Shown: piece by piece, positions 20,153-29,129 of the stretch
How the letters are laid out: the number at the start of each line of letters is the position of its first letter
Position numbering within the stretch: the first letter of the stretch is position 1
Source of the DNA: Cellulomonas cellasea
GTDB taxonomy: Bacteria > Actinomycetota > Actinomycetes > Actinomycetales > Cellulomonadaceae
DNA: 64,000 nt
Assembly (NCBI RefSeq): GCF_030372105.1
Contig: NZ_JAUDBQ010000002.1
Span: 124,001 to 188,000 of the forward strand
Direction: 5' to 3'
Notes under the pieces: generated by a model
Told to the model about the DNA's origin: nothing
Database searches by the model: none
Seen by the model: the letters and a program-made list of their open reading frames with translations, nothing else
Position numbers and translations under genes: made by a program

Positions 20153-21837
20153 GTCAGGCCCTTGAGCACGGCGAGCCGCAGCCGCAGCAACGACGACGCG
20201 TCGGCGGCCAAGTCGGGGTCGGCCAGCCCTTGCGCGGCGGACCAGCCCTCCTGCTCCACCTGCGCTGCCGCGCGATCGGCGAGGTCGTCACGCAGCGCGT
20301 CGCAGGCCCGCGACCCAGGCTCGCCCAGCAGGTCGATCAGCAGCGCGCGCGCCGCCTCGACGCCCGCCGCCCCCGCGAGGGCGACAGCGGCCAGGCCGTC
20401 CTCCCCGAGCGCACGGGCTGCCCGCTGGGCGCGGCGTGCGGCGCGGGCGTCGGCACGGGCCGCGCTGGCGGGCGTGACCGCCTCGGCGAGCGCCACGCGG
20501 ATAACGTCGGCGCTGCCTGCCGCCCACTGCGCCGCCGACAACTCGGCGGAGGCCGCGCGCGCTTCGACGCGCCCCTCCGCTGGCCAGGCCGCCTCGATCG
20601 TGGGGCCGCCCGCAGGCGCGCCGGCATGTGTGAGGTGGGTGCGGAGGATCCGCTCGGCCTGCGCTCCCGCGGCGGCGAGGTTCGCCGCCGCCGAGCGCGT
20701 CACGTCACGGGTCAACGGGACCAGCGCCTCGCTGCGCGCCCGGCCAGTGCGCCGCGAGCCGCTGACCCGGCCCGAGGGCCGCACCAGCTTCTCGAGCGGG
20801 GCCCCGGCCACGGTGACCTCGGTCCACCGCGCCCGCGCCGCGCCGTCCGCCACCGCGCCGCCGTGCACCGCCGCGCGCGCCTGCTGCTCAGGCGCCCGCA
20901 CCGCCAAGTCCAGCTCCGCCGCCAGGGCAGCCGCGGCGTCGGCCTGCGCCTGCACCGCGTCCGCCAGCTCGTCGACCCACGGGCGCAACGCCGTCAGCGA
21001 GCCGCGCAGCGTCCGGGCGATCACCGTGCGCGCGCGGTCCGGCCCGGCGAGCATCGTCAGCCACCGCATGATCGGGGCGACGACGGGAGCCGCCAGCGGC
21101 CCCTCATGCGGTCCCACGTCCGGCACCACGAACAACGGGGCGCCCTCCAGGCCATGACGGCGCAACCGGTCCAGCAGGTCGCCGCGCACCGTGGGCAACG
21201 ACGCCGGGGACACCCGGTTGAGCACCATCGCGATCGAGGCCCCGCGGTTGACGGCGCCCTCGAGCACCTGCCACGGCAGGGCGTCGCCGTACCGGGCCGC
21301 AGTCGTGACGAACAGCCACAGGTCGGCGGCCTCGAGGAGCTGGTGCGCGGAGTCGCGGTTGGACTCCAGCACCGAGTCCAGGTCCGGAGCGTCGAGCAAG
21401 GCGATGCCGCGCGGCACCTGCTCGTTGGGGACGACCTCCACCGTGTCGAGCACCGGGTGGCGCGAGAGCAGGTCGGCGTCGGCGGGGTGATGGGCCAGCA
21501 CCGGGCGACGCGTCGTGGGACGCAGCACCCCCGCGGCAGTCACCTCGTCGCCGAGCAGCGAGTTCACCAGCGTCGACTTGCCGGCGCCGGTCGAGCCGGC
21601 CACCACCACGATCGCGGGGGCGGACAGCTCCTCCAGGCGGGGCACCAGGTGCTCGCCGAGCTGGTCCACGAGCCGCCGGCGCGAGGCCCGCGCGGCGTCG
21701 ACGCCGGGGATCTCCAACGGGAAGCCCGTGCGCTCGACATCCCGGCGCAAGTCTCGGACAGCGTCCAGCAGCGACGGCGCAGCGAGTGGACGAGGCAGCA
21801 CCGCCTCGGCGATCTCAGTTCCCGCTGGTGCTGTCAC
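20149..21837 (-). CDS. Dynamin-like/GTPase-domain protein
   Basis: A 562-aa protein with an N-terminal GTPase domain: G1 VAGSTGAGKSTLVNSLLG, G3 DAPDLDSV, and LNRV in the G4 position, a weakened NKxD. The C-terminal 300 residues are Ala-rich helical, as in bacterial dynamin-like proteins, without an obvious membrane segment. The GTG at 21837 is preceded by GAGGA at 8 bases, and homologous sequence begins there. It forms a coupled pair with the membrane-bound GTPase downstream. Confidence 0.83.
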   Translation of the reverse strand: MTAPAGTEIAEAVLPRPLAAPSLLDAVRDLRRDVERTGFPLEIPGVDAARASRRRLVDQLGEHLVPRLEELSAPAIVVVAGSTGAGKSTLVNSLLGDEVTAAGVLRPTTRRPVLAHHPADADLLSRHPVLDTVEVVPNEQVPRGIALLDAPDLDSVLESNRDSAHQLLEAADLWLFVTTAARYGDALPWQVLEGAVNRGASIAMVLNRVSPASLPTVRGDLLDRLRRHGLEGAPLFVVPDVGPHEGPLAAPVVAPIMRWLTMLAGPDRARTVIARTLRGSLTALRPWVDELADAVQAQADAAAALAAELDLAVRAPEQQARAAVHGGAVADGAARARWTEVTVAGAPLEKLVRPSGRVSGSRRTGRARSEALVPLTRDVTRSAAANLAAAGAQAERILRTHLTHAGAPAGGPTIEAAWPAEGRVEARAASAELSAAQWAAGSADVIRVALAEAVTPASAARADARAARRAQRAARALGEDGLAAVALAGAAGVEAARALLIDLLGEPGSRACDALRDDLADRAAAQVEQEGWSAAQGLADPDLAADASSLLRLRLAVLKGLT

Positions 21838-21951
21838 AGGCCATATCCTCACCCGCGGACCTGTGCAGTCCAAACGCACGCGCCGCCCGCGCGTGGCCGG
21901 ATGGCTCACACCCGACAGGTCCCGCCAGCGCCCCACTAGGCTGGTGGGCCT

Positions 21952-22024
<73 letters not shown>

Positions 22025-22071
22025 CCCGGCGTTCGCCGTCTCGGCGACCCCCGCGGTGCGAGGAGGCTCAC

Positions 22072-22500
22072 ATGAGCGCGCTGTCCCCGCGGCTGGCCGC
22101 GATCGTCGACGCCCTGCCGCTGCGCCCGGGGATGCGGGTGCTGGAGATCGGCGGGGCTCCAGGAGCCGCCGCAGCCGCTGTCGCGGCACGCATCGAAGGC
22201 GGGCACATCCTCGTCATCGACCGGTCCGCGAAGGGCGTCGCGCAGATCGAGCGCAACGCCGCCGAGGACATCGCCACCGGCCGGCTGAGCGTGCGGCACG
22301 TCGCCGCGGAGGACTTCGAGCTGCTGCCGTCGGAGGAGCCGTTCGACCTGGCGTTCGCGGTCCGGGTCGGGGCGCTCGACGGTCGGCATCCCGAGGCGGG
22401 CATCGCCGCACGACGACGCATCGCCGCCGCGCTCACGCCTGCCGGGCGGCTCCTCATCGACGGCGGCGACCCGCTGCAGGAGCTCGAGCTGCCCCGCTGA
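22072..22500 (+). CDS. Small class I SAM-dependent methyltransferase
   Basis: A 142-aa Rossmann-like protein. Motif I is VLEIGGAPGAAAAAVAARI, motif II the acidic VIDRS, and a later EEPFDLAFAVRVG strand fits motif IV. It is short for the family and lacks a recognisable substrate-binding insert, so the substrate cannot be named. A GAGGAGG site precedes the ATG. It follows tRNA-Arg and is convergent with the PAP2 gene, with 13 bases between stops. Confidence 0.8.
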   Translation: MSALSPRLAAIVDALPLRPGMRVLEIGGAPGAAAAAVAARIEGGHILVIDRSAKGVAQIERNAAEDIATGRLSVRHVAAEDFELLPSEEPFDLAFAVRVGALDGRHPEAGIAARRRIAAALTPAGRLLIDGGDPLQELELPR

Positions 22501-22513
22501 GCCGCCCCACACG

Positions 22514-23275
22514 TCACCCCGGCCCCGGCACGCCCCGCTCTGAGGTGGCGGGCTGACCCGGTGGCGCGCCGGACTCCGGGTGACGCCACAGGTGCGTGCG
22601 GTCCACGATCGTCACGGCGCCGAGGATCGCCACCGCGAGCGCCATCGCCGCCAGCACGTCGGTGAGGAAGTGGTACCCGAGGTACAGGCGGCTGAGGGCC
22701 ACCAGGACGACGCCGACGAAGGTCCCCACCGCCCAGCCGACCACCCTGCCCTTGCTGTGGCGCCGGCTCGTCGTGAGGTAGGCGGCGACGAGGAGCAGTG
22801 TCGCGGCGCCGATGGTGTGGCCCGATGGGAACGATGCCGTCGACTCGGATCCGGGGATGTGCATCGTCTCCTCGGGCGGGCGGGGCCGGTTCACGAGGCC
22901 CTTGACCGCGAGGGAGATCAGCGTCGAGCCGATCATCGCGCCGACCAGCAGCAGTGGACGCCACCACTCGCGCCGGATGATCGCCCAGGCTCCGCAGGCG
23001 ACGGCCACGAGGATCGGCAGCACGATCGGCCCGGAGATGAACGTGATCGTCTCCAGCACCCGGGTGGCCACCGGGCCGCGCCGCTCGACGAGCCACTCGA
23101 GGACGGGCAGGTCGGCGGCTGACAGGTCGTCGCGTTCTCGGACCGCGTCCAGCAGGCCGAAGAAGACAGCGAGCCCGAAACCGATCAGGACGAGGCCGGG
23201 GCCTGCCACACGCGCCACGGGGTGGGCGCGCAGCCATGCGCTCACCCGGTCTGGGAGTGCGGAGCCGGACGACAT
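22514..23275 (-). CDS. PAP2-superfamily membrane phosphatase
   Basis: A 253-aa integral membrane protein with about six hydrophobic segments. The three phosphatase motifs are present: KGLVNRPRPP, PSGHTIGA (catalytic His) and SRLYLGYHFLTDVLAA. Such enzymes dephosphorylate phosphatidic acid, undecaprenyl pyrophosphate or related lipids at the outer face of the membrane. The ATG at 23275 is chosen because the open frame upstream has no membrane or family character. The lipid substrate is not determined. Confidence 0.9.
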   Translation of the reverse strand: MSSGSALPDRVSAWLRAHPVARVAGPGLVLIGFGLAVFFGLLDAVRERDDLSAADLPVLEWLVERRGPVATRVLETITFISGPIVLPILVAVACGAWAIIRREWWRPLLLVGAMIGSTLISLAVKGLVNRPRPPEETMHIPGSESTASFPSGHTIGAATLLLVAAYLTTSRRHSKGRVVGWAVGTFVGVVLVALSRLYLGYHFLTDVLAAMALAVAILGAVTIVDRTHLWRHPESGAPPGQPATSERGVPGPG

Positions 23276-23470
23276 TGCGCCGACGCTACCGGCGAGCCGC
23301 CGCCCTGGCCTGCGCAGGCGTGCGCCGTGCGGGTCGGCGGCACGGGCCGTGTCCCGGATGCCGGAAAAAGAAGGTGACCCGGGTGAGGCCGGATGGTTGG
23401 CTCGACTCACCGCGGTGACCTCCACGGGCCCGGCCAGGCCCGATCCCAGCCCGACCTCTGGAGCGCACCC

Positions 23471-23671
23471 ATGCACCCGTCTTTGACCACCGACCTCGTC
23501 CTGCTCGAGCACCGCCAGCGGCTCGCCGACGCCCGCCTCGAGCGGATGCGCCGCAGCCGCCCATCCGGCGACGAGGACGAGTCCCATCCACCTGAACGCG
23601 GCCGCCCGGCGCCCCTGCGCCTGGCGCTGCCGACCACGGCGCCGTTGATGATCTGCGCCGGGCTGCGCTGA
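23471..23671 (+). CDS. Small basic hypothetical protein
   Basis: A 66-aa ORF starting MHPSLTTDLVLLEHRQRLAD. The first 30 residues look like a charged amphipathic helix, followed by a Pro/Arg-rich region. No family was recognised. Support for a real gene is its position: a perfect 14-bp hairpin terminator begins 10 bases after the stop. It could still be chance in such GC-rich DNA. Confidence 0.4.
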   Translation: MHPSLTTDLVLLEHRQRLADARLERMRRSRPSGDEDESHPPERGRPAPLRLALPTTAPLMICAGLR

Positions 23672-23681
23672 CCGGGCCACA

Positions 23682-23714
23682 CGATGCGGGCCGCCCCTGT
23701 GGCGGCCCGCATCG
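23682..23714 (+). terminator. Strong hairpin terminator
   Basis: A perfect 14-bp stem CGATGCGGGCCGCC / GGCGGCCCGCATCG around CCTGT, 10 bases after the small ORF stop. It separates that ORF from the next small membrane protein gene. Confidence 0.7.
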
Positions 23715-23770
23715 TCGTGTCTGACGCCGGGCAGCATCGCGCGCGTCGTGGGACGTGGAACCATGCGGCC

Positions 23771-24070
23771 ATGGACATCCGGGGCTCACGACGCGGCCCA
23801 CGGCTCCAGCACGCGCTGCGCACGCTCGCCGAGCGCCTCGCGCTGGCCGCCGTGGCGGGTGTCGCCACCGCGCTCGTGCTGCTGTGGGGCGGGCTGGCCT
23901 GGCCCACCGCCCGGCTGGCCGGGGCCGCGGCGGCCGTCGTGGTGATGGTCGCGTCCTGGGTGTCGTCAACGGTCCCCGAGCCGGGGCCGCCATCGAGCCG
24001 CCTCCCCGGCCCGTCGAGCCCGCCGCATGGCCCGGAGCACACCCGGCCGGGCGAACAGCGCCAGTCCTGA
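23771..24070 (+). CDS. Small membrane protein, hypothetical
   Basis: A 99-aa protein with a basic N-terminus, two adjacent hydrophobic segments (LALAAVAGVATALVLLWGGL and LAGAAAAVVVMVASWVSSTV, about residues 23-65) and a Pro-rich soluble tail. No family was recognised. It lies 25 bases upstream of orn on the same strand and could be its operon partner. Codon usage looks coding. Confidence 0.5.
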   Translation: MDIRGSRRGPRLQHALRTLAERLALAAVAGVATALVLLWGGLAWPTARLAGAAAAVVVMVASWVSSTVPEPGPPSSRLPGPSSPPHGPEHTRPGEQRQS

Positions 24071-24095
24071 CGGCGCGGGACCGTAGGCTGACGTC

Positions 24096-24746
24096 GTGAC
24101 TTTGACGACGAACGGCAACACCAGCGCGGACCGGATCGTGTGGATCGACTGCGAGATGACGGGACTCGACCTCGCGGCCGACGCCCTCGTCGAGATCGCC
24201 GTGGTAGTGACCGACTCCGAGCTCAACGTCTTGGGCGAGGGCATCGACGTGGTCATCGCGCCGCCCGCCGAGGCGCTGGCGCAGATGAACGACTTCGTGC
24301 GCAACATGCACACGACCTCGGGGCTGCTCGAGGACCTGCCCAGCGGGGTCGGCCTCGGCGACGCCGAGGAGCGGGTGCTGGAGTACCTGCGCGAGTGGAT
24401 CCCCGAGCCGGGCAAGGCCCCGCTGGCGGGCAACTCCGTCGGCACGGACAAGGCGTTCCTCGACCGGGACATGCCCGCGCTCATGGCGCACCTGCACTAC
24501 CGGGTGATCGACGTCTCCTCCATCAAGGAGCTGGCCCGGCGCTGGTACCCCCGGGTGTACTTCGCCTCCCCCGAGAAGAACGGCGGCCACCGCGCGCTCG
24601 CCGACATCCTGGAGAGCATCGACGAGCTCCGCTACTACCGCGCCGCGCTGCTCGTCCCCCAGCCGGGCCCCGACTCCGCGACCGCGAAGGCGATCGCCGC
24701 GGAGGTCGTCGCCTCGGGCGCGGCGCGCGCGCTGGAGCAGAAGTAG
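24096..24746 (+). CDS. orn: Oligoribonuclease (DEDDh 3'-5' exoribonuclease)
   Basis: A 216-aa enzyme that degrades two- to five-base RNAs, including pGpG, to mononucleotides; usually essential. The DEDDh motifs are [30 protein letters not shown] and [21 protein letters not shown] start. Slightly longer than the E. coli protein because of the N-terminal 10 residues and C-terminal tail. It is followed by tRNA-His. Confidence 0.96.
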   Translation: MTLTTNGNTSADRIVWIDCEMTGLDLAADALVEIAVVVTDSELNVLGEGIDVVIAPPAEALAQMNDFVRNMHTTSGLLEDLPSGVGLGDAEERVLEYLREWIPEPGKAPLAGNSVGTDKAFLDRDMPALMAHLHYRVIDVSSIKELARRWYPRVYFASPEKNGGHRALADILESIDELRYYRAALLVPQPGPDSATAKAIAAEVVASGAARALEQK

Positions 24747-24799
24747 CGCCTCCAGACCCCGCATGAGGGGTGTGCGTACGAGCACCCTCTCGGACCCGG

Positions 24800-24805
24800 T
24801 ATGCT
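24800..24805 (+). promoter_or_regulatory. Putative -10 box for tRNA-His
   Basis: TATGCT lies 33 bases upstream of the tRNA in the short gap after orn. No convincing -35 is seen, so this is tentative. Confidence 0.35.
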
Positions 24806-24837
24806 TCTACTCGCCCCGTCCGCGGGGTGCACGGCAT

Positions 24838-24914
24838 GGTGGGTATAGCTCAGCTGGTAGAGCACCTGGTTGTGGTCCAGGGGGTCGCGGGTTCAAGTCC
24901 CGTTACTCACCCCA
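24838..24914 (+). tRNA. tRNA-His(GTG)
   Basis: The acceptor stem GTGGGTA/TACTCAC is extended by the histidine-specific G at position -1 (24838) facing C73. Anticodon GTG is at 24872-24874 in a CCTGG/CCAGG stem. The 3' CCA is encoded. Confidence 0.97.
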
Positions 24915-25027
24915 TGTGGAATGAGGTCCGAGCCGCTGGCTCGGGCCTCATTCTGTTTGTGGTCGCCCACAGCACCGTGGGCGCGTCTTCGGCCCGCATC
25001 CGGGCGCCACTCGAAGGAGCGACGATC

Positions 25028-25615
25028 ATGCGCACCACCGCCAGGCAGCCCTCCATCCTCGCGGCGGCGCTCGGGGCGCTCCTGCTGGTCGCCGCATGCT
25101 CGCCGGCCGACGCGCCCCCGGCCACGGGCGGCGCCTCCGCGGCGTGGCTCAGCGATCACGGCCTCGACGGGATGAGCGGCCGCGAGGTCGTCGACCACCT
25201 CGAGGCCATGCCCGTCGCGGAGCGGCCCACGAACCTCATCGCCTCGATCAAGCCCGACTCCGTCGAGCTCTCCGACGTCGACGGCAACACCACGACGCTC
25301 GACCTGCCCGAGGACGAGTTCTACGTCTCGGTCGCGCCCTACATCACGCAGACCCACGAGTGCTTCTTCCACAGCCTCACGACGTGCCTCGGCGAGCTGC
25401 GCGACCAGGACGTCTCCGTCCAGGTCGTGGACGCCAGCGGAGCCGTGCTGGTCGACGAGGAGGTCCGCACCGCCGACAACGGCTTCGTCGGCCTGTGGCT
25501 CCCGCGGGGCGTCGACGCCACGCTCACCATCGAGCACGACGGTCGCGCCGTCGCCACCCCCGTCTCGACGGGCGACGACGACCCGACCTGCGTCACCACC
25601 GCGCGACTCATGTGA
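25028..25615 (+). CDS. cueP: CueP-family metal-binding lipoprotein
   Basis: A 195-aa secreted lipoprotein; lipobox LLVAAC at about residues 19-24 follows a basic N-terminus. The mature domain matches CueP, the periplasmic copper-binding protein of Salmonella: WLSDHGLDGM, YITQTHECFFHSLTTCLGEL and the C-terminal STGDDDPTCVTT, giving the three conserved cysteines. In a Gram-positive it would act at the outer face of the membrane. A GAAGGAG site precedes the ATG. No copper sensor or copper exporter is nearby. Confidence 0.88.
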   Translation: MRTTARQPSILAAALGALLLVAACSPADAPPATGGASAAWLSDHGLDGMSGREVVDHLEAMPVAERPTNLIASIKPDSVELSDVDGNTTTLDLPEDEFYVSVAPYITQTHECFFHSLTTCLGELRDQDVSVQVVDASGAVLVDEEVRTADNGFVGLWLPRGVDATLTIEHDGRAVATPVSTGDDDPTCVTTARLM

Positions 25616-25643
25616 GCCGCGCGGCCTCGCGAGGCGGCCTGGC

Positions 25644-26561
25644 TCAGAGCCGGGCGACCAACGCGTCCGCGAACCTGTCGACGGCCTCGGGCGCGAGCGC
25701 GAAGAAGAACGACGGCTCGATCAGCTCGACCTCGAGCACGACGGGGTTGCCCTCGTCGTCGGGGATGAGGTCCACCCGCGTGTACAGCAGTGGGCCGTCG
25801 ATGCCGGGCGCCAGCTCGGGGAGGGCCGCGACGACGCGCTGCGCGACCTCGAGCTCGGCGGGGCTCGCCTCACGGGCCGTCATGACCTCCTCGTGGTAGA
25901 GGACGGCGTTGTCCGTGCTCCGGAAGGGGCCGTCGAGCAGCGCCGCCTTGCGCAGCGAGTGGCTGAACTTCCCGTCGAAGAACACCAGCGCCGACTCCCC
26001 CGCGCTGTCCACCTGGCGCAGGTACCGCTGGATCATGACGTGGCGGCCCGCGCCCAACAGGTCCCTGGCGTGCGCGATGGCCAGCATCCGCGAGGGAGTC
26101 TCCCCCGCGGCGTAGCGGCCGGTGTCGCGTGAGCCCGCGCTGATGGTCGGCTTGATGACGAAGTCGCCGAAGGCGGGGAACCGGGAGTGGATGCGCCGGG
26201 AGTTGAAGTTGCTCTCGGGGTCGAGCCAGATGGTCGGGACGATCGGCAGGCCCGCGTCCTGCATCTGGCGCTGGTAGGCCTTGTCGACGTTCCAGGCGAC
26301 GACGGACGCCGGGTTGAACAGCCGGGACACGGCCTCGACGCGGCGCGTCCAGTCGAGGAACTCCGCGGGGCGGTCGGTGTAGTCCCACGTCGAGCGGATG
26401 ACGACGGCGTCGTACACCGACCAGTCGACGTCGGGCGCGTCCCACACCACGACGTCGGCGGTGACGCCACGGGCGGCGAGCGCGGGGATGAGCGGCGCGT
26501 CATCCGGCTCGAGGTCGGGCAGCGACGAGCAGGTGGCCAGGGCGATGCGGGCTGAAGTCAC
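25644..26561 (-). CDS. ATP-grasp domain protein, uncharacterised ligase
   Basis: A 305-aa member of the RimK/glutathione-synthetase-like ATP-grasp group. The N-terminal region includes VVIRSTWDYTDRPAEFLDW, the ATP-binding strand FVIKPTISAGSRDT, and the metal-binding end of the fold LLYTRVDLIPDDEGNPVVLE followed by ELIEPSFFF. Such enzymes form amide bonds through acyl phosphates. The substrates are not known for this subgroup. GTG start. It lies 24 bases upstream of the opu ATPase stop on the same strand. Confidence 0.85.
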   Translation of the reverse strand: MTSARIALATCSSLPDLEPDDAPLIPALAARGVTADVVVWDAPDVDWSVYDAVVIRSTWDYTDRPAEFLDWTRRVEAVSRLFNPASVVAWNVDKAYQRQMQDAGLPIVPTIWLDPESNFNSRRIHSRFPAFGDFVIKPTISAGSRDTGRYAAGETPSRMLAIAHARDLLGAGRHVMIQRYLRQVDSAGESALVFFDGKFSHSLRKAALLDGPFRSTDNAVLYHEEVMTAREASPAELEVAQRVVAALPELAPGIDGPLLYTRVDLIPDDEGNPVVLEVELIEPSFFFALAPEAVDRFADALVARL

Positions 26562-26585
26562 TCGGGCAGAGTACCGACCAGCGGG

Positions 26586-27563
26586 TCAGGACGCCGCGGC
26601 CGTGACCCGGTGCAAGGCGGTGACCACGGTGTCCGCGTCCGCCACGCCCACCACAGCGCCGCCCTCGCGCACCGGCACGCGGCCGTCGGGCGCCTGGGCG
26701 ATGGCCGCGAACACGTCGTCGAGCGCGGCCCCCAGCTCCAGGTGCGGGCCGATCGCCAGGTCCGCGGTCCCCGCGTCCGCCGCCAGGTCCGCGCGCTCCA
26801 GCCGGCCGAGGGAGAGCAGCCGCACCGCGGCGCCGGATCCCACCAGGTCCGCCACCGCGGGGCTGGCCGGCGCGGAGAGCACGCTCACCGGCGGGGCGAG
26901 CTGTTCGAGCCGGCCGCCGCGGCTGAGCACCGCCACCCGGTCCGCGAGCCGCACCGCCTCGTCCACGTCATGCGTGACGAGCACCACAGTGGTGCCCAGC
27001 TCGCGGTGGATGCGCCGGAACTCGGCCTGCAGCCGGCGGCGGCCGACGGGGTCGACGGCGCCGAAGGGCTCGTCCATGAGCAGCACCGGCGGGTCCACCG
27101 CGAGCGCCCGCGCGACGCCCACCCGTTGCCGCTCGCCGCCCGAGAGCTCATGCGGGTACCTGCGCCCGTAGTGGTCCGGGTCCAGGCCCACGAGCTCCAG
27201 CAGTTCCCCGACGCGCGCCCGGGTGCGCGCCCGGTCCCAGCCGAGGAGCTGGGGCACGGTGGCCACGTTCTGGGTGACGGTGCGGTGCGGGAACAGCCCG
27301 ACGTGCTGGATGACGTAGCCGATGCGCCGGCGCAGCGCGACGGTGTCGACCTGGGTGATGTCCTCGCCGTTGATGAGGATGCGCCCCGACGTCAGCTCGA
27401 CGAGCCGGTTGGCCATCCGCAGGGTCGTGGACTTCCCGCAGCCCGACGGGCCCACCAGGGCGAGCAGCTCGTGCTCGCGCACCTCGAAGGAGAGGTCGTC
27501 GACGGCGACTGTGCCGTCGGGATACTCCTTGAGCACGTGGTCGAAGACGATCGCGGCAGCCAT
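26586..27563 (-). CDS. Osmoprotectant ABC transporter ATP-binding protein (OpuCA/ProV-like)
   Basis: A 325-aa ATPase: Walker A GPSGCGKST, Q-loop IGYVIQHVGLFPH, signature LSGGERQRVGVARAL, Walker B LLMDEPFGAVD, H-loop VTHDVDEA. The Q-loop wording is typical of glycine betaine/choline/carnitine (QAT) transporters. The C-terminal ~90 residues hold what looks like a single reduced CBS-like unit instead of a full pair. The gene is divergent from the two permease genes across 68 bases, so the system is split into two transcription units. Confidence 0.92.
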   Translation of the reverse strand: MAAAIVFDHVLKEYPDGTVAVDDLSFEVREHELLALVGPSGCGKSTTLRMANRLVELTSGRILINGEDITQVDTVALRRRIGYVIQHVGLFPHRTVTQNVATVPQLLGWDRARTRARVGELLELVGLDPDHYGRRYPHELSGGERQRVGVARALAVDPPVLLMDEPFGAVDPVGRRRLQAEFRRIHRELGTTVVLVTHDVDEAVRLADRVAVLSRGGRLEQLAPPVSVLSAPASPAVADLVGSGAAVRLLSLGRLERADLAADAGTADLAIGPHLELGAALDDVFAAIAQAPDGRVPVREGGAVVGVADADTVVTALHRVTAAAS

Positions 27564-27631
27564 CTGCCGGACGCTACCCGTTCATCCGCGCGACGTCGCG
27601 GGCGTGGGCGCCGCCGGGTACGTTCGCTGAC

Positions 27632-28315
27632 GTGCAGCCCCACGCGACGACGGACCCCCCGGCGAACCCCTGGTTCTCCTGGGACTACGTCCAGCGGAAC
27701 TGGGGCGACCTGACGACGGCGCTCGAGCAGCACTCGAGCCTGACGCTGCAGGCGGTGGCGATCGCCCTGGTGATCGCGCTGCCGCTGGCCGCCGCGGCGC
27801 ATCTGCGCCCGCGCCTGGCCGGGCCGCTGGTGGGCACGACGGGCGTGCTGTACACGATCCCGTCGCTGGCGCTGTTCGGCCTGCTCGCGCCGTACACCGG
27901 CATCGGGCGCACCACCGTGCTCATTGGCCTGGTGACGTACGCGCTGCTGGTGCTGGTGCGCAACATCCTGGTGGGCCTGCAAGGGGTCGACGAGGACGTG
28001 CGGGACGCGGCGCGCGGGCTCGGGTACGGGCGCGCGCGCATGCTGCTCACCGTGGAGCTGCCGAACGCCCTGCCGTCGATCGTCGCGGGGGTGCGGCTCG
28101 CGACGGTGACCACTGTGGCGCTCGTCACCGTCGGTGTCGTGGTCGGGTACGGAGGCCTCGGGCAGCTCATGTTCCGGGGCTTCCGCAGCCGGTACCACGC
28201 CGAGATCATGACCGCGACGATCCTGTGCCTGCTGCTCGCGCTGGCCTTCGACCTCGCGCTGTTCCTGATCGGCAAGGCGCTGACCCCGTGGGCACGCGCC
28301 ACAAGGAACGCGTGA
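27632..28315 (+). CDS. Osmoprotectant ABC transporter permease (OpuCB-like)
   Basis: A 227-aa inner-membrane subunit with about five to six hydrophobic segments. The ATPase-docking EAA-type loop reads EDVRDAARGLGYGRARMLLTVELP. GTG start. It is followed 10 bases later by a second permease. Transport of betaine, choline or ectoine-like solutes is inferred from family and neighbours. Confidence 0.92.
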   Translation: MQPHATTDPPANPWFSWDYVQRNWGDLTTALEQHSSLTLQAVAIALVIALPLAAAAHLRPRLAGPLVGTTGVLYTIPSLALFGLLAPYTGIGRTTVLIGLVTYALLVLVRNILVGLQGVDEDVRDAARGLGYGRARMLLTVELPNALPSIVAGVRLATVTTVALVTVGVVVGYGGLGQLMFRGFRSRYHAEIMTATILCLLLALAFDLALFLIGKALTPWARATRNA

Positions 28316-28325
28316 GGGGCGCGCC

Positions 28326-29030
28326 ATGGACGTGATCGAGGAAGCCTTCAGGTGGCTCAACGACCCGCTCAACTGGACCGGGCCGCAGGGCGTGCTCGCG
28401 CTCACCCGCGAGCACGTGACGATCTCGGCGCTGGCCGTGCTGCTGGCGATGGTCGTGGCGCTGCCGGTGGGCGTGTGGCTGGGCCACCGTCGCCGCGGCG
28501 GAGCCCTGACGGTGGTGCTCGCGAACACCTCGCGCGCGCTGCCGACGTTCGCGCTGCTGACGATCTTCGCCTCCACCGGGCTGTTCGGCGCCACCGCGAC
28601 GACCCTCGCGGTGGCGATCTTCGCGGTGCCGCCCATCCTCACCAACGCGTATGTGGGGATGCGGGACGTCGACGCCGACGTGCGGGACGCCGCGCGGGGC
28701 GTCGGCATGTCGGGCCCGCGCTCGCTGTTCTCCGTGGAGCTGCCACTGGCGCTCCCGCTCATCGGCGCCGGCCTGCGGACCGCGGCGGTGCAGGTGGTGG
28801 CCACCGTGCCGTTGGCGGCGCTGGTCGGCGGGCAGAGCCTGGGCACGATCATCGTCTCGGGCTTGGCCGTGCAGCGGTACGGGCAGGTGGTGGCGGGCGC
28901 GGTGCTCGTCGCCGCGCTGTGCCTGCTCGTCGAGGCGGGGCTGGCCTGGGCGCAGCACGCGCTCACGCCGACCCCGATGCGCCCGCCCCGGCGACGGGCC
29001 CGCGCCGTCCCCGCGTCCGACCTCCCCTAG
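28326..29030 (+). CDS. Osmoprotectant ABC transporter permease (OpuCD-like)
   Basis: A 234-aa partner of the preceding permease, with the docking loop ADVRDAARGVGMSGPRSLFS. Together they form the heterodimeric membrane channel. It lies about 100 bases upstream of the substrate-binding lipoprotein on the same strand. Confidence 0.92.
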   Translation: MDVIEEAFRWLNDPLNWTGPQGVLALTREHVTISALAVLLAMVVALPVGVWLGHRRRGGALTVVLANTSRALPTFALLTIFASTGLFGATATTLAVAIFAVPPILTNAYVGMRDVDADVRDAARGVGMSGPRSLFSVELPLALPLIGAGLRTAAVQVVATVPLAALVGGQSLGTIIVSGLAVQRYGQVVAGAVLVAALCLLVEAGLAWAQHALTPTPMRPPRRRARAVPASDLP

Positions 29031-29129
29031 CAGCCGCCTGGGCTGCGGGTTCTCGCCTGTTCCGGTTGCCATCGGCGTGGTGGGACTGTCGAATGGCTCA
29101 CGACGTCACCCGCCGACCAGGGAGCTCTC

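Noticed and set aside
22514-23764. N-terminal extension of the PAP2 protein in the open frame up to 23764
   Set aside because: The upstream part has no conserved or membrane character; the ATG at 23275 gives a normal PAP2 length.
24755-24772. ACCCC-GGGGT mini-hairpin after orn as terminator
   Set aside because: Only five pairs; it could be chance in GC-rich sequence.
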